Positions 28,335-35,635 of a stretch of 49,185 bases of DNA are shown here, piece after piece. The notes under the pieces are model-generated. The model had not been told where the DNA came from, made no database searches, and was given only the letters and a program-made list of their open reading frames with translations. This stretch comes from Clostridia bacterium (lineage in GTDB: Bacteria > Bacillota > Clostridia > Lutisporales > Lutisporaceae). Location: the NCBI GenBank assembly GCA_029256325.1, contig JAQSYD010000019.1:1-49185 (forward strand), written 5' to 3'. The position numbers and the translations under genes were made by a program. The stretch's first letter is position 1; every line of letters starts with the position of its first letter.

Positions 28335-28359
28335 GAAAAAAAAGCAGCTTACGCCGCTT
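28335..28359 (-). terminator. Terminator overlapping the end of the GDT1-family gene
   Basis: On the minus strand AAGCGGC pairs with GCTGCTT (one wobble/mismatch) around a GTAA loop and is followed by seven or more T. The stop codon of the gene lies in the loop. Confidence 0.75.
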
Positions 28360-29056
28360 CTTCCGCTTTATCTTCCTGCTCCTCATTTCCATTCCTTATT
28401 AAGAGGTAAGCTGCTAATGCAGTAATTGCCGCAATTACCGCTAATATTCCCATTACCATAGGCAATGCCATTCCAAGCATAATTGCTCCAACCTGATAGC
28501 AGCCAATAAAGCCAAACATGATAAATGCTGCTGCTGATATCAGTTTAACTGTTCTTTCCGGAATCTTTTTACCCATTACCACACCAATGATGATTCCTAT
28601 TCCGTCTGCTATGATCATACCCGTAGTTGTTCCAATCAATATCGCCACCGGACTTGTTGGAAATTTAGCTGCCAGTGCGATTGTTGCCAGCTGTGTCTTG
28701 TCCCCCAGCTCTGCTATGAAAAAAGCAATCGCAACGGTTGCTACAGGACCGAATTTAGATTTTTTCTTATCTTCTCCATCCAGCTTGTCTCCTCTTATGG
28801 TCCAAAGTCCAAAGAATATAAAGGATAAAGCTGCAATTCCCTGTATCCATACCTGAGCCCCTTCCCATCTGGTTATGTAATTTCCTGCTGCTACAGCCAA
28901 GCCATGATTAAGCACCGTTGCTATGAAAACCCCGATTAAAACTTTGGAGGCTTTGTATTTGCTGGCAAAAGCCATTGCAAGCAGCTGTGTCTTATCCCCC
29001 ATCTCTGCTAAGGTTACAGCTCCTGCTGCGAATAAAAATACTAAAATTTCTCCCAT
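28349..29056 (-). CDS. TMEM165/GDT1 family (UPF0016) manganese exporter
   Basis: About 235 residues with six predicted membrane helices in two homologous halves, each bearing the family signature: EMGDKTQLLA in the first half and ELGDKTQLAT in the second. A charged linker (DGEDKKKSK) separates them and the tail is acidic. These proteins export cation, mainly Mn2+. The upstream yybP-ykoY riboswitch independently supports manganese as the substrate. ATG 29056 is preferred because AAAGG lies 9 bases upstream; the ATG at 29065 directly abuts that site. Confidence 0.9.
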   Translation of the reverse strand: MGEILVFLFAAGAVTLAEMGDKTQLLAMAFASKYKASKVLIGVFIATVLNHGLAVAAGNYITRWEGAQVWIQGIAALSFIFFGLWTIRGDKLDGEDKKKSKFGPVATVAIAFFIAELGDKTQLATIALAAKFPTSPVAILIGTTTGMIIADGIGIIIGVVMGKKIPERTVKLISAAAFIMFGFIGCYQVGAIMLGMALPMVMGILAVIAAITALAAYLLIRNGNEEQEDKAEEAA

Positions 29057-29082
29057 TTCCCTCATCCTTTCATTTATAAATA

Positions 29083-29129
29083 AAAAAGACTTTTAGCATA
29101 ATCCTATAGCAGGACTATGCTAAAAGTCT
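29083..29129 (-). terminator. Expression-platform terminator of the manganese riboswitch
   Basis: On the minus strand, 29112-29129 pairs with 29087-29104 (18 bp, one mismatch), followed by six T and an AT-rich tail. The 5' arm includes the AGACTTTT that also closes the aptamer, so the two structures exclude each other. Confidence 0.9.
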
Positions 29130-29203
29130 CGTTACCATCAAGGTTACAAAGCCAGGTTCAAAACCAGTCTGTTGACTTTGTTATTACAACTACTCCCTTT
29201 TAA
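29121..29203 (-). promoter_or_regulatory. yybP-ykoY manganese riboswitch aptamer
   Basis: The minus strand shows the family's conserved pieces in order: AAAGGGAGTAG, then GTCAACA, CTGGCTTTGTAACC, GATGGTAACGAGACTTT. The last segment closes stem P1 and is shared with the downstream terminator. Mn2+ binding at the two docked loops should stabilise the aptamer, prevent the terminator and switch on the exporter gene. It begins a few bases after a consensus promoter. Confidence 0.92.
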
Positions 29204-29211
29204 CAATAATA

Positions 29212-29240
29212 ATATTAAATGATAGCAAAGGTATTGTCAA
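29212..29240 (-). promoter_or_regulatory. Promoter of the riboswitch/exporter transcript
   Basis: On the minus strand, TTGACA (29235-29240) and TAATAT (29212-29217) are exactly 17 bases apart, near-perfect sigma-70-type spacing. The transcript would start just before the aptamer. Confidence 0.82.
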
Positions 29241-29272
29241 TATTCATTTTTGAGATACTATCTTTAAAGATA
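29234..29272 (+). promoter_or_regulatory. Divergent promoter and palindromic operator candidate for the copper storage gene
   Basis: On the plus strand, TTGTCA (29234-29239) and TACTAT (29256-29261) are 16 bases apart. The -35 overlaps the -35 of the opposite promoter. A perfect 14-base palindrome, TATCTTTAAAGATA (29259-29272), covers the -10 edge and likely start point, a typical repressor position. The sensor is unknown. Confidence 0.5.
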
Positions 29273-29296
29273 AATTTATTGTTCAAGGAGGTTTCC

Positions 29297-29641
29297 ATGC
29301 TATTATTAAACCACAATGCTGCAAGTCTCCAAGCCTGTATTGATTCCTGTATAAAATGTGCTCAAGCCTGCAACAAATGCTTCAGAGCAAGCTTGGAAAA
29401 CGATGATATCAATGATATGAAGGAAGCCTTAAGTATATTGGTTGATTGCGCCGAAATATGCTACGTTACTGCTGCATACATGTCCAAGGGCACTGATCTT
29501 TTTGCTGGACTATGCAGCTCTTGTGCAGAACTTTGCGAAAGATGCGCTAACATATGTGAGGCTTATGAGGACTTGCACTGCCAAGCCTCTGTCAAAGCTT
29601 GCAGACAATGTGCTGCGGATTGTATCAATATTTCGAGTTAA
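29297..29641 (+). CDS. Four-helix-bundle copper storage protein (Csp/DUF326 type)
   Basis: 114 residues with 16 cysteines, mostly in CxxxC and CxxC pairs spread along four amphipathic helices (CIDSCIKCAQACNKC, CAEICY, CSSCAELCERCANIC, CRQCAADC). This is the signature of cytosolic Csp proteins, whose bundle core is lined with Cys and holds many Cu(I) ions. There is no signal peptide, so it is the cytosolic type. The start is fixed by AAGGAGG (29285-29291), five bases upstream of ATG 29297; the longer open frame lacks such a site. It is the first gene of a copper-handling neighbourhood. Confidence 0.88.
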   Translation: MLLLNHNAASLQACIDSCIKCAQACNKCFRASLENDDINDMKEALSILVDCAEICYVTAAYMSKGTDLFAGLCSSCAELCERCANICEAYEDLHCQASVKACRQCAADCINISS

Positions 29642-29642
29642 C

Positions 29643-29674
29643 AAAAAGAGCACGGTTTCCCGTGCCTTCTTTTA
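29643..29674. terminator. Bidirectional terminator
   Basis: GCACGG (29650-29655) pairs with CCGTGC (29660-29665) around a TTTC loop, with an A run to the left and a T-rich run to the right. It separates the convergent copper storage and DUF1540 genes and overlaps the end of the latter. Confidence 0.75.
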
Positions 29675-29845
29675 TTGTCTTACAAATGTTGCGCAATCTG
29701 TTTCTTCACTTTGAGATGCATTTCTTGGTTGAATTTCAATTTTGGCTGCACTGCAATAATCACCTTGTGTATGATAATGACAAGTATTAACGATGCATTT
29801 TACTCCAGATAGATGATCATGTGTTTTTTCAACTTTACCTTGCAT
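29672..29845 (-). CDS. DUF1540 domain small protein
   Basis: 57 residues. The four-Cys pattern CIVNTCHYH...GDYCSA...DCATF matches DUF1540, a family of short, probably metal-binding proteins common in Clostridia and sporeformers, with no established function. AAGGAGG lies 7 bases upstream of ATG 29845. The neighbouring Cys-rich copper storage protein makes a metal role plausible. Confidence 0.82.
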   Translation of the reverse strand: MQGKVEKTHDHLSGVKCIVNTCHYHTQGDYCSAAKIEIQPRNASQSEETDCATFVRQ

Positions 29846-29912
29846 TTGAATACCTCCTTAAATTTTATCACAATTAGTTTTCTATAAAACAGGAGGTTTT
29901 ATTCTTATTATT

Positions 29913-30188
29913 TTAATTCTGCAATTCAAAAGCATCTATAACCTTTGCAACATAATGATCTAATCCTTCCTGAACAACTAATGCGATGGAAGGTGACATC
30001 CCATCCTCAGAAAAAGCATTATATACTCTGATATTATCATGTATAAAATCATTATCTTCCTCAGCAATAATTTGATATTCACCATTTGGGTTGTAATGCT
30101 CCAGCACATCTGTCACTCGTTCGAGAAGATTATCTGTTGCACATTCAATATGCTTGAGTTCTTCAAAAATTTGATTGTATTCTGTCAT
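29913..30188 (-). CDS. Small hypothetical protein
   Basis: 91 residues, acidic, no Cys, no membrane segment. AAGGAGG lies about 7 bases upstream of ATG 30188, so translation is likely. No family is recognised. It lies downstream of the histidine kinase on the same strand, about 100 bases away. Confidence 0.6.
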   Translation of the reverse strand: MTEYNQIFEELKHIECATDNLLERVTDVLEHYNPNGEYQIIAEEDNDFIHDNIRVYNAFSEDGMSPSIALVVQEGLDHYVAKVIDAFELQN

Positions 30189-30289
30189 ATATAAACCTCC
30201 TTTATACTATATATTGCCTAGCAGAAGATTTTTTAATACGACAAATGTGTATTTCACACAGATGGCAGGTCAGAATATTTAGTTTAAAT

Positions 30290-31678
30290 TTACTTTAACG
30301 GTAGCGTTACAGTAAATTCAGTTCCCTCGCCTACCTCACTTTGAACTTCGATTGTACCTCTATGTGCTTCTATAATTGCTTTTGTAATGGTCAAGCCTAT
30401 TCCAGAACCGCCTGTCAATCTGCTTCTTGAAGAATCTACTCTATAAAAACGTTCAAAGATTCTTTGTAAATGTTCTTTTTCTATTCCTATGCCTGTATCT
30501 TTTATCTTCATTATGGTTTTTCCTTCTTCTACGAATACGCTAAGTGCTACATTGCCGCCTTCCTTGGCGTATTTAATCGCATTAGAGAATAAATTGATCA
30601 CCACTTGACTTATTTTATCCTTGTCTGCAAATATTTCTACTGGCTCATTGCTGATAGAAATGCTGATATTCTTGTCCAGCATTTTCTTCTCAAAATTCAT
30701 TGCAATACTTTTAATAAGTTCCACCAGATCAAACTCCGTTTTATTGAGAATGATATTTTCTCCCTCATATCTTGCCAGCTTTTCCAAATCTCCAACCAGA
30801 CGGCTAATTCTTATGATTTCATCATGGCAGCTCCTCAATCTTGCTGAGTCAGCTTCCCATATGCCATCAATCATAGCTTCCAGGTGACTTTGCAAGGTAG
30901 TTAAGGGTGTACGCAATTCATGGGCTACATCGGCAGTAAGCCTTTTACGCAGCTGCTCCTGCTGCTTTAATATATCTGCCATACTATTGATTGAACCTGT
31001 CAAACTGTCTATCTCTCGGATGGTAGATTGCTCTACTATCTTATTGTCTAAATCCCCCCTAGATATACCCTGTGCAGTACTTATCACATTTTTTATAGGT
31101 CTGCTTATTCCCCGGGCAATCAAATTGCCCAATACAATTGCCGATACTAAAGCCAGGATCCCAACCCCTATGAATACGATATTAAGGCTGTTTATGAACT
31201 CCAAATCACTTTCAGTAAAGTAAAAAGGACCATAGTAGCCGATAAAAACCTTTCCTACTCTTTGAAAATTACTCATGATAGGATATTCTTTTGTTACATA
31301 CTCACCCTTCCAATTGGGATAGCGGCTCATCATATTGGTGTGTATATTCTCCATCATATTAAGACATCTTCCGTGATTAAACTCCAAAGCATCCCAAATT
31401 GGCTTGCCCTGCGCATCCTCCACCTGAACGATTAGACCATTGTCCAAAGCGCTTATTCCTATATTCTGAAGAGATGTTTCATTAAAGCCTTGCTGCATTT
31501 CATATTGATGCGTTATTAATGCGACAATCTCAAGATTCTTTTTCTCTTGATTGCTTTTTACGTAACTACGAAATTGCCGTTCCAAATATAAATTTGAAAA
31601 GATACTGATCAATATCACACATAGTGCAGCAACTGCCAAATATGAAATTGTAAGCTTTGTCCGCAAGCTTTGCTTCAA
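30290..31678 (-). CDS. Sensor histidine kinase (two-component, BaeS-like)
   Basis: About 462 residues: a membrane segment at 10-30, an extracytoplasmic sensor region (30-165), a second membrane segment (165-190), a HAMP linker, HisKA with DVAHELRTPLTTL, and HATPase with NLFSNAIKYA, DTGIGI and GGSGIGLTI. It should autophosphorylate and signal to the response regulator encoded just upstream. The start is uncertain. TTG 31678 is preferred because GGTGG lies 8 bases upstream and it begins one base after the regulator's stop codon; GTG 31690 or 31687 would overlap the regulator. By position the signal may be a metal or envelope stress. Confidence 0.9.
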   Translation of the reverse strand: MKQSLRTKLTISYLAVAALCVILISIFSNLYLERQFRSYVKSNQEKKNLEIVALITHQYEMQQGFNETSLQNIGISALDNGLIVQVEDAQGKPIWDALEFNHGRCLNMMENIHTNMMSRYPNWKGEYVTKEYPIMSNFQRVGKVFIGYYGPFYFTESDLEFINSLNIVFIGVGILALVSAIVLGNLIARGISRPIKNVISTAQGISRGDLDNKIVEQSTIREIDSLTGSINSMADILKQQEQLRKRLTADVAHELRTPLTTLQSHLEAMIDGIWEADSARLRSCHDEIIRISRLVGDLEKLARYEGENIILNKTEFDLVELIKSIAMNFEKKMLDKNISISISNEPVEIFADKDKISQVVINLFSNAIKYAKEGGNVALSVFVEEGKTIMKIKDTGIGIEKEHLQRIFERFYRVDSSRSRLTGGSGIGLTITKAIIEAHRGTIEVQSEVGEGTEFTVTLPLK

Positions 31679-31679
31679 T

Positions 31680-32375
31680 TTATTCACCACCAAACTTATA
31701 GCCTACTCCATATACGGTAAGTACATATTGAGGTTCTCTGCTATTGCTCTCTATCTTCTGTCTTAAGTTTTTTATATGTGTATCTATGGTTCGATCATAA
31801 CCCTCATAATCCTCGCCCAATACAAAGGTAATGAGTTCCTCTCTAGTGAAGACCTTTTTAGGATGTTTCGCCAGCTTTAGCAATATCTCAAACTCTACAG
31901 GTGTTAGGCTTACAGCTAACCCGGCTTTTTTTACGCTATGACTTTCAATATGAATGATTAAGTCCCCTTGATTATAACTTAAAGCCTTCAACTCTGCTGC
32001 TGTATTCTGAGTTCTTCTTAGTACTGCTTTGACTCTGGCTATTAACTGCTTGGGACTAAAGGGCTTTGTGATGTAGTCATCAGCTCCCATATTAAGCCCA
32101 TTGAGTATGTATTCCTCTTCTACTTTAGCAGTTAACATGATAATAGGCGTATCACCCACGCTTCTAATCTGCCTGCATATTTCCTCCCCGCTTACATCGG
32201 GCAGCATTAAGTCCAATATTACTAAATCCGGCCTAATGCTTTTGTATTGCTCTAAGGCTTCTTTGCCATTATATGCAGTTACAGCCGTATAGCCCTCCTT
32301 TTCCATATAGGACTTTATGACCTCAACAATTTTCTCTTCATCATCTACAATCATAACCTTCATATCATGATTCAT
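31680..32375 (-). CDS. OmpR-family response regulator
   Basis: About 231 residues. The receiver domain has the acidic pocket DDEE, the phospho-acceptor Asp in PDLVILDLMLPDVSG and the conserved Lys in DDYITKPFS. A C-terminal winged helix follows, with the wing/recognition block YDRTIDTHIKNLRQKIE and VYGVGYKF. ATG 32375 is chosen because AAGGTG lies 5 bases upstream; an in-frame ATG at 32393 is possible. It is immediately upstream of its kinase and downstream of the LDCC and TauE/cupredoxin genes, so it probably controls this metal cluster. Confidence 0.92.
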   Translation of the reverse strand: MNHDMKVMIVDDEEKIVEVIKSYMEKEGYTAVTAYNGKEALEQYKSIRPDLVILDLMLPDVSGEEICRQIRSVGDTPIIMLTAKVEEEYILNGLNMGADDYITKPFSPKQLIARVKAVLRRTQNTAAELKALSYNQGDLIIHIESHSVKKAGLAVSLTPVEFEILLKLAKHPKKVFTREELITFVLGEDYEGYDRTIDTHIKNLRQKIESNSREPQYVLTVYGVGYKFGGE

Positions 32376-32399
32376 AACATCACCTTCATTCAAAGCATT

Positions 32400-32430
32400 A
32401 AACCACTGAAGACAACAGCTTCAGTGGTTG
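32400..32430. other. Intercistronic stem-loop
   Basis: ACCACTGAAG (32402-32411) pairs perfectly with CTTCAGTGGT (32419-32428). No T run follows on either strand at the right place, so it may be an RNA processing or stability element between the LDCC gene and the response regulator rather than a terminator. Confidence 0.6.
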
Positions 32431-32439
32431 CAATGCATC

Positions 32440-32568
32440 TTATTTTTTTGGGCTTTTAGGTCTATCCAATGTACAGCAATCAAGCTTCTCATTGCCAAAG
32501 GATTTTTCACTTTCTTGTGCCAACTTACCAATAAACTTATTGATAGCTTCCTTAATTGCTCTAAACAT
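32440..32568 (-). CDS. LDCC-motif putative metal-binding small protein
   Basis: 42 residues: a short amphipathic helix (MFRAIKEAINKFIGKLAQ), then GNEKLDCCTLDRPK. The NEKLDCC motif matches the short LDCC-motif putative metal-binding proteins of Clostridia. GAGGG precedes ATG 32568 by 7 bases. It sits between the TauE/cupredoxin gene and the two-component system, so a copper or other soft-metal role is likely but unproven. Confidence 0.75.
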   Translation of the reverse strand: MFRAIKEAINKFIGKLAQESEKSFGNEKLDCCTLDRPKSPKK

Positions 32569-32594
32569 ACTATCATCCCTCCAACATCAATATT

Positions 32595-34395
32595 TTAGTG
32601 GCAGCCTCCGCTTGAACCTCCGCCAGGTGGTACATAAGCATTCGCTTCTATCAGAATGGACTCTTTATCTATATTATTTATATCATCTACTACTTTAACA
32701 TAACCGTTCAGCATGCCCATCCAGCAGCTAAAGCTGAAGTCTTCCGCTATTTCCAATTCCGGAGTCTCAAGATCTCCTTCGCTTAAATTCAATCCTCCTC
32801 CATATTCCGGAAAGGATACAGCGTTATTGCAGCTATTTAAGCTCTTGGGATCAAATATAAATTTCGCTTTTACACCCTTTTGAAGAACAATTACATTTGG
32901 ACTATAGCCTTTTTCATCTACCGTTATCGTTACAACCTGTAAGCCATTCTCCGCTTTCGCAACGAATATTTCATCTTCTGAGGTATCAGCAATAGTCTCA
33001 GCGCCTATGCTGCTATCACAGCAGCTTCCTCCAAGTCCTCCTGCAGAAGCATTATTCAATTCTTCTACTTCAGTGGCTTGAACCTGAGTGATATCATCAA
33101 CTACCTTGATATTGCTTCTGATCATTCCCATCCAGCAAGAATATGGAATGGTGCCTGTTTCCTCCGGCAGGAACTCAATCACGTTTTCTCCCGCTCTCAA
33201 TTCCTTCTCTATACCATATTGAGGTATTACGATTGCATTATTACAGCCATTCAAGTTATTCTGGTCTGCATTTATAATAAACTTAACAGGAATTCCTTTT
33301 TGCACTGTGATAGGTTGATAGCTGTTTGAACCAATCTCTATGGATACAGTCTGTACGTTGCCGTCAATTTTTGCGATATTTGCATTTTCTGATGAAGCAA
33401 GAACTGTATTAAAGCCTGACAAGCTCATTCCTCGTGATATCATTCCTACACCAAGTATTATTACTAGTATAGCACTAAATTTCATTAGATTATTTGTAAA
33501 CTTTTTGCTTAATATTGTACTGATCGCTCCTAAACCGAACATCAATGGTACAGTTCCTAAGCTGAAGAAAAACATGGATGCCGCTCCTGCAACAAAGCTT
33601 CCAGTTCCTAATGCATACAGCTGCATAGATTGAAGGGGTCCACAAGGCATAAATCCATTTAACAAACCCACAAAAAAGGGTCCTCTATTCGTTTTTCCAC
33701 TGTAAATTTTTTGACCTATAAACTTTGGCATTCTAATATTAAATTTTCTCAACCATGGGAAGATATTCAACATATTGAATCCCATGATAATCATAAATAA
33801 CCCTGCAAGTACAGCAACGAGTCCTTTAGCCATACCTGAAAAGCTAACAACTGAACCGATTACTCCAACGACACCACCTATTATTGTGTAAGAAACAACT
33901 CTGCCTGCGTTGTAGAGTAAGCTTGGTTTCAGCTTGCTCATATTATCGTCCTCAACACGCCCATGAGAAACACATTGAGATAGATTAATACCACCGCACA
34001 TTGCAATACAATGCAGCGAGGTCAACACTCCAACAACAAATAAAACTCCGTAGCTCATAGATGAATCAATTTCAGGTACAAAATTAAAGCCAACGGTGTG
34101 CTTTATAATTATGTAGAGTGCAAGTACAATGATTCCAATCCCTAATATTTGATCAATTTTAAAAGAATCACTTTTTTGCGCAGTTTTTGCATGAAAATTA
34201 CTTTCATTTTCTTTGGATTCTTTATCTTCTGTCGCTTGATATCCTAGATCATCTATTGCTTGAACGATTGCAGCTATACTTATCATATTCTCATCATCCA
34301 GCCAGCTTCTTAAGCGTATTCTCCACCTTGATCTCACAGCTGCTGCAGGTCATATCCTTTATCGATATGGAGGTTTTGACTAATTTTCTATCCAT
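32595..34395 (-). pseudogene. TauE/SafE-type membrane protein with cupredoxin-like domains; N-terminal metal-binding domain frameshifted
   Basis: The true start is ATG 34395 (AGGAGG upstream). It opens a heavy-metal-associated domain with MTCSSC, but the frame stops after KKLAG about 33 codons in. The next frame resumes inside the same fold (DENMISIAAIVQAIDDLGY) and runs for about 560 residues to 32595. About 17-19 residues (the second and third strands of the domain) are missing from both frames, so a deletion, not programmed slippage, is likely. The rest is intact: a six- or seven-helix TauE/SafE (UreH-like) membrane unit with HCIAMCGG and GFMPCGPLQ, then two cupredoxin-like repeats ending in SCWMGMI and SCWMGML, and a GGCH tail. 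Intact relatives probably move or bind copper at the cell surface. Translation could restart internally, so the main body may still be made. Confidence 0.78.
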
Positions 34396-34463
34396 ATTAT
34401 TCCTCCTTAATTTAATCTCATTACCTAATATACACTATAAATTTGAAGAAATTATGAAGTTTT

Positions 34464-34490
34464 AAAAAGCCACACATAAAGTGCGGCTTT
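34464..34490 (-). terminator. Terminator of the GGDEF gene
   Basis: On the minus strand AAGCCGCAC pairs with GTGTGGCTT (one mismatch) around a 5-base loop, followed by TTTT. It begins 3 bases after the stop codon. Confidence 0.8.
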
Positions 34491-34492
34491 GT

Positions 34493-35557
34493 CTATGCAA
34501 TTTCTGAAGCTTCTTCCAGTAATTCGACTTCACTTCTATTTCTACCATTTTCTTTGGCTTTATAAAGTGCATTATCTGCTCTTTTAAAAATCGTGTTAGT
34601 ATCATCCTTGCTCTTATATTGACTTATACCTAAGCTGATGGTAACTTTTAAATTCTTGGTAAATATATTTCCCTCAACTTTTTCCCTAATTTTCTCTGCC
34701 AGCAGCCTTGCATCCTCCAAGCTGGTTTCTGGTGCAACAACAGCGAATTCTTCTCCTCCGACTCTGGCAAATAAGTCACTCTTTCTTATACACTGATTTA
34801 CTATGCCTGTCAATTCTTGCAGGATTTTATCTCCAATATCATGACCATAGCCATCGTTAATCTTTTTAAAATAATCAATATCAAGCATAATTAAAGAGAA
34901 TACCTTGTGATATCTTTCACTTCTGGCGATTTCGTGATGTAGAAATTCAGCAAAGGAGCGCCTGTTGTGTATGTTGGTCAAGCTATCATAGTTTACCATG
35001 CCTTCAAGTGAGTCCTTGACATATTTTTTTATCAGGAAAATGATTAAAACACTTAATAATATGTTAAAGAAAAAAACGACAAAGCTTAATTTAAATTTAC
35101 TTATCTTGTGCTCTGAAGAAAGCTGTGAGATAAGCACCATATTATTGGCCTTATGCCAACCATCCTCACTGTCCTTGATGAGCTTCATTCTATTTTCTTC
35201 ACTGCGATTTTTTTGGTATTCCTGGATGGATATCTTAACTTTACTCCATGCAGCTTCTACATCTTGAATGGCATTCATAACTTCATTATCTTTATCAAAC
35301 AATTTAATTTTTTCTGTCTTAAATTCAATCAGTGTCATATCCACTTTATTAATCATTTCATTACTGCTCAGATCACTTAATTCCTGCTTTACTGCCCTTT
35401 GCATGGCTCCTCTTACAATACCAAGCTTATTTATGATCATGGCATCGTTGGATATTGAACTTGTAATATAAATGCTATAAAAGCTTACCAGACTCATCAA
35501 AAGCAATAAAATGATTGTGTATGTAAATAATATGGAGGATCTTTTTTTTATTCTCAA
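34493..35557 (-). CDS. Membrane GGDEF diguanylate cyclase
   Basis: 354 residues. Two membrane segments (about 10-30 and 155-175) flank an extracytoplasmic helical domain that resembles the nitrate/PilJ-type sensor start (NKLGIVRGAMQRAVKQEL). The C-terminal GGDEF domain is intact (FARVGGEEFAVVA, that is GGEEF). It should make cyclic di-GMP in response to an outside signal. TTG 35557 is the likely start, with GAGG 8 bases upstream. Monocistronic, with its own terminator. It is the second GGDEF protein in the window and differs from the first in its sensor. Confidence 0.9.
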   Translation of the reverse strand: MRIKKRSSILFTYTIILLLLMSLVSFYSIYITSSISNDAMIINKLGIVRGAMQRAVKQELSDLSSNEMINKVDMTLIEFKTEKIKLFDKDNEVMNAIQDVEAAWSKVKISIQEYQKNRSEENRMKLIKDSEDGWHKANNMVLISQLSSEHKISKFKLSFVVFFFNILLSVLIIFLIKKYVKDSLEGMVNYDSLTNIHNRRSFAEFLHHEIARSERYHKVFSLIMLDIDYFKKINDGYGHDIGDKILQELTGIVNQCIRKSDLFARVGGEEFAVVAPETSLEDARLLAEKIREKVEGNIFTKNLKVTISLGISQYKSKDDTNTIFKRADNALYKAKENGRNRSEVELLEEASEIA

Positions 35558-35600
35558 GCCAAAAACCTCACTTTGTGTATTAATATGTCATATTATAACA

Positions 35601-35631
35601 GAAAAAGGTATTCTTTAATAGAATACCCTTG
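35601..35631 (-). terminator. Terminator of the DUF362-ferredoxin gene
   Basis: On the minus strand GGGTATTC...GAATACC forms an 8-bp stem with an A/T-rich loop, followed by TTTTT, about 5 bases after the stop codon. Confidence 0.8.
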
Positions 35632-35635
35632 ATTT

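Noticed and set aside
32400..32430. Terminator between the LDCC gene and the response regulator
   Set aside because: The stem is perfect but has no T run on either strand at the right place.
32595..34337. Taking GTG 34337 as the start of the TauE/cupredoxin protein
   Set aside because: That GTG lies inside the reading frame of the metal-binding domain and has no ribosome binding site. The residues it adds (RSRWRIRLRSW) are an out-of-frame reading of that domain.
34270..34395. Programmed frameshift in the metal-binding domain, as known for E. coli copA
   Set aside because: I see no slippery sequence or stimulatory hairpin, and the first frame ends in the middle of the fold with strands missing from both frames.
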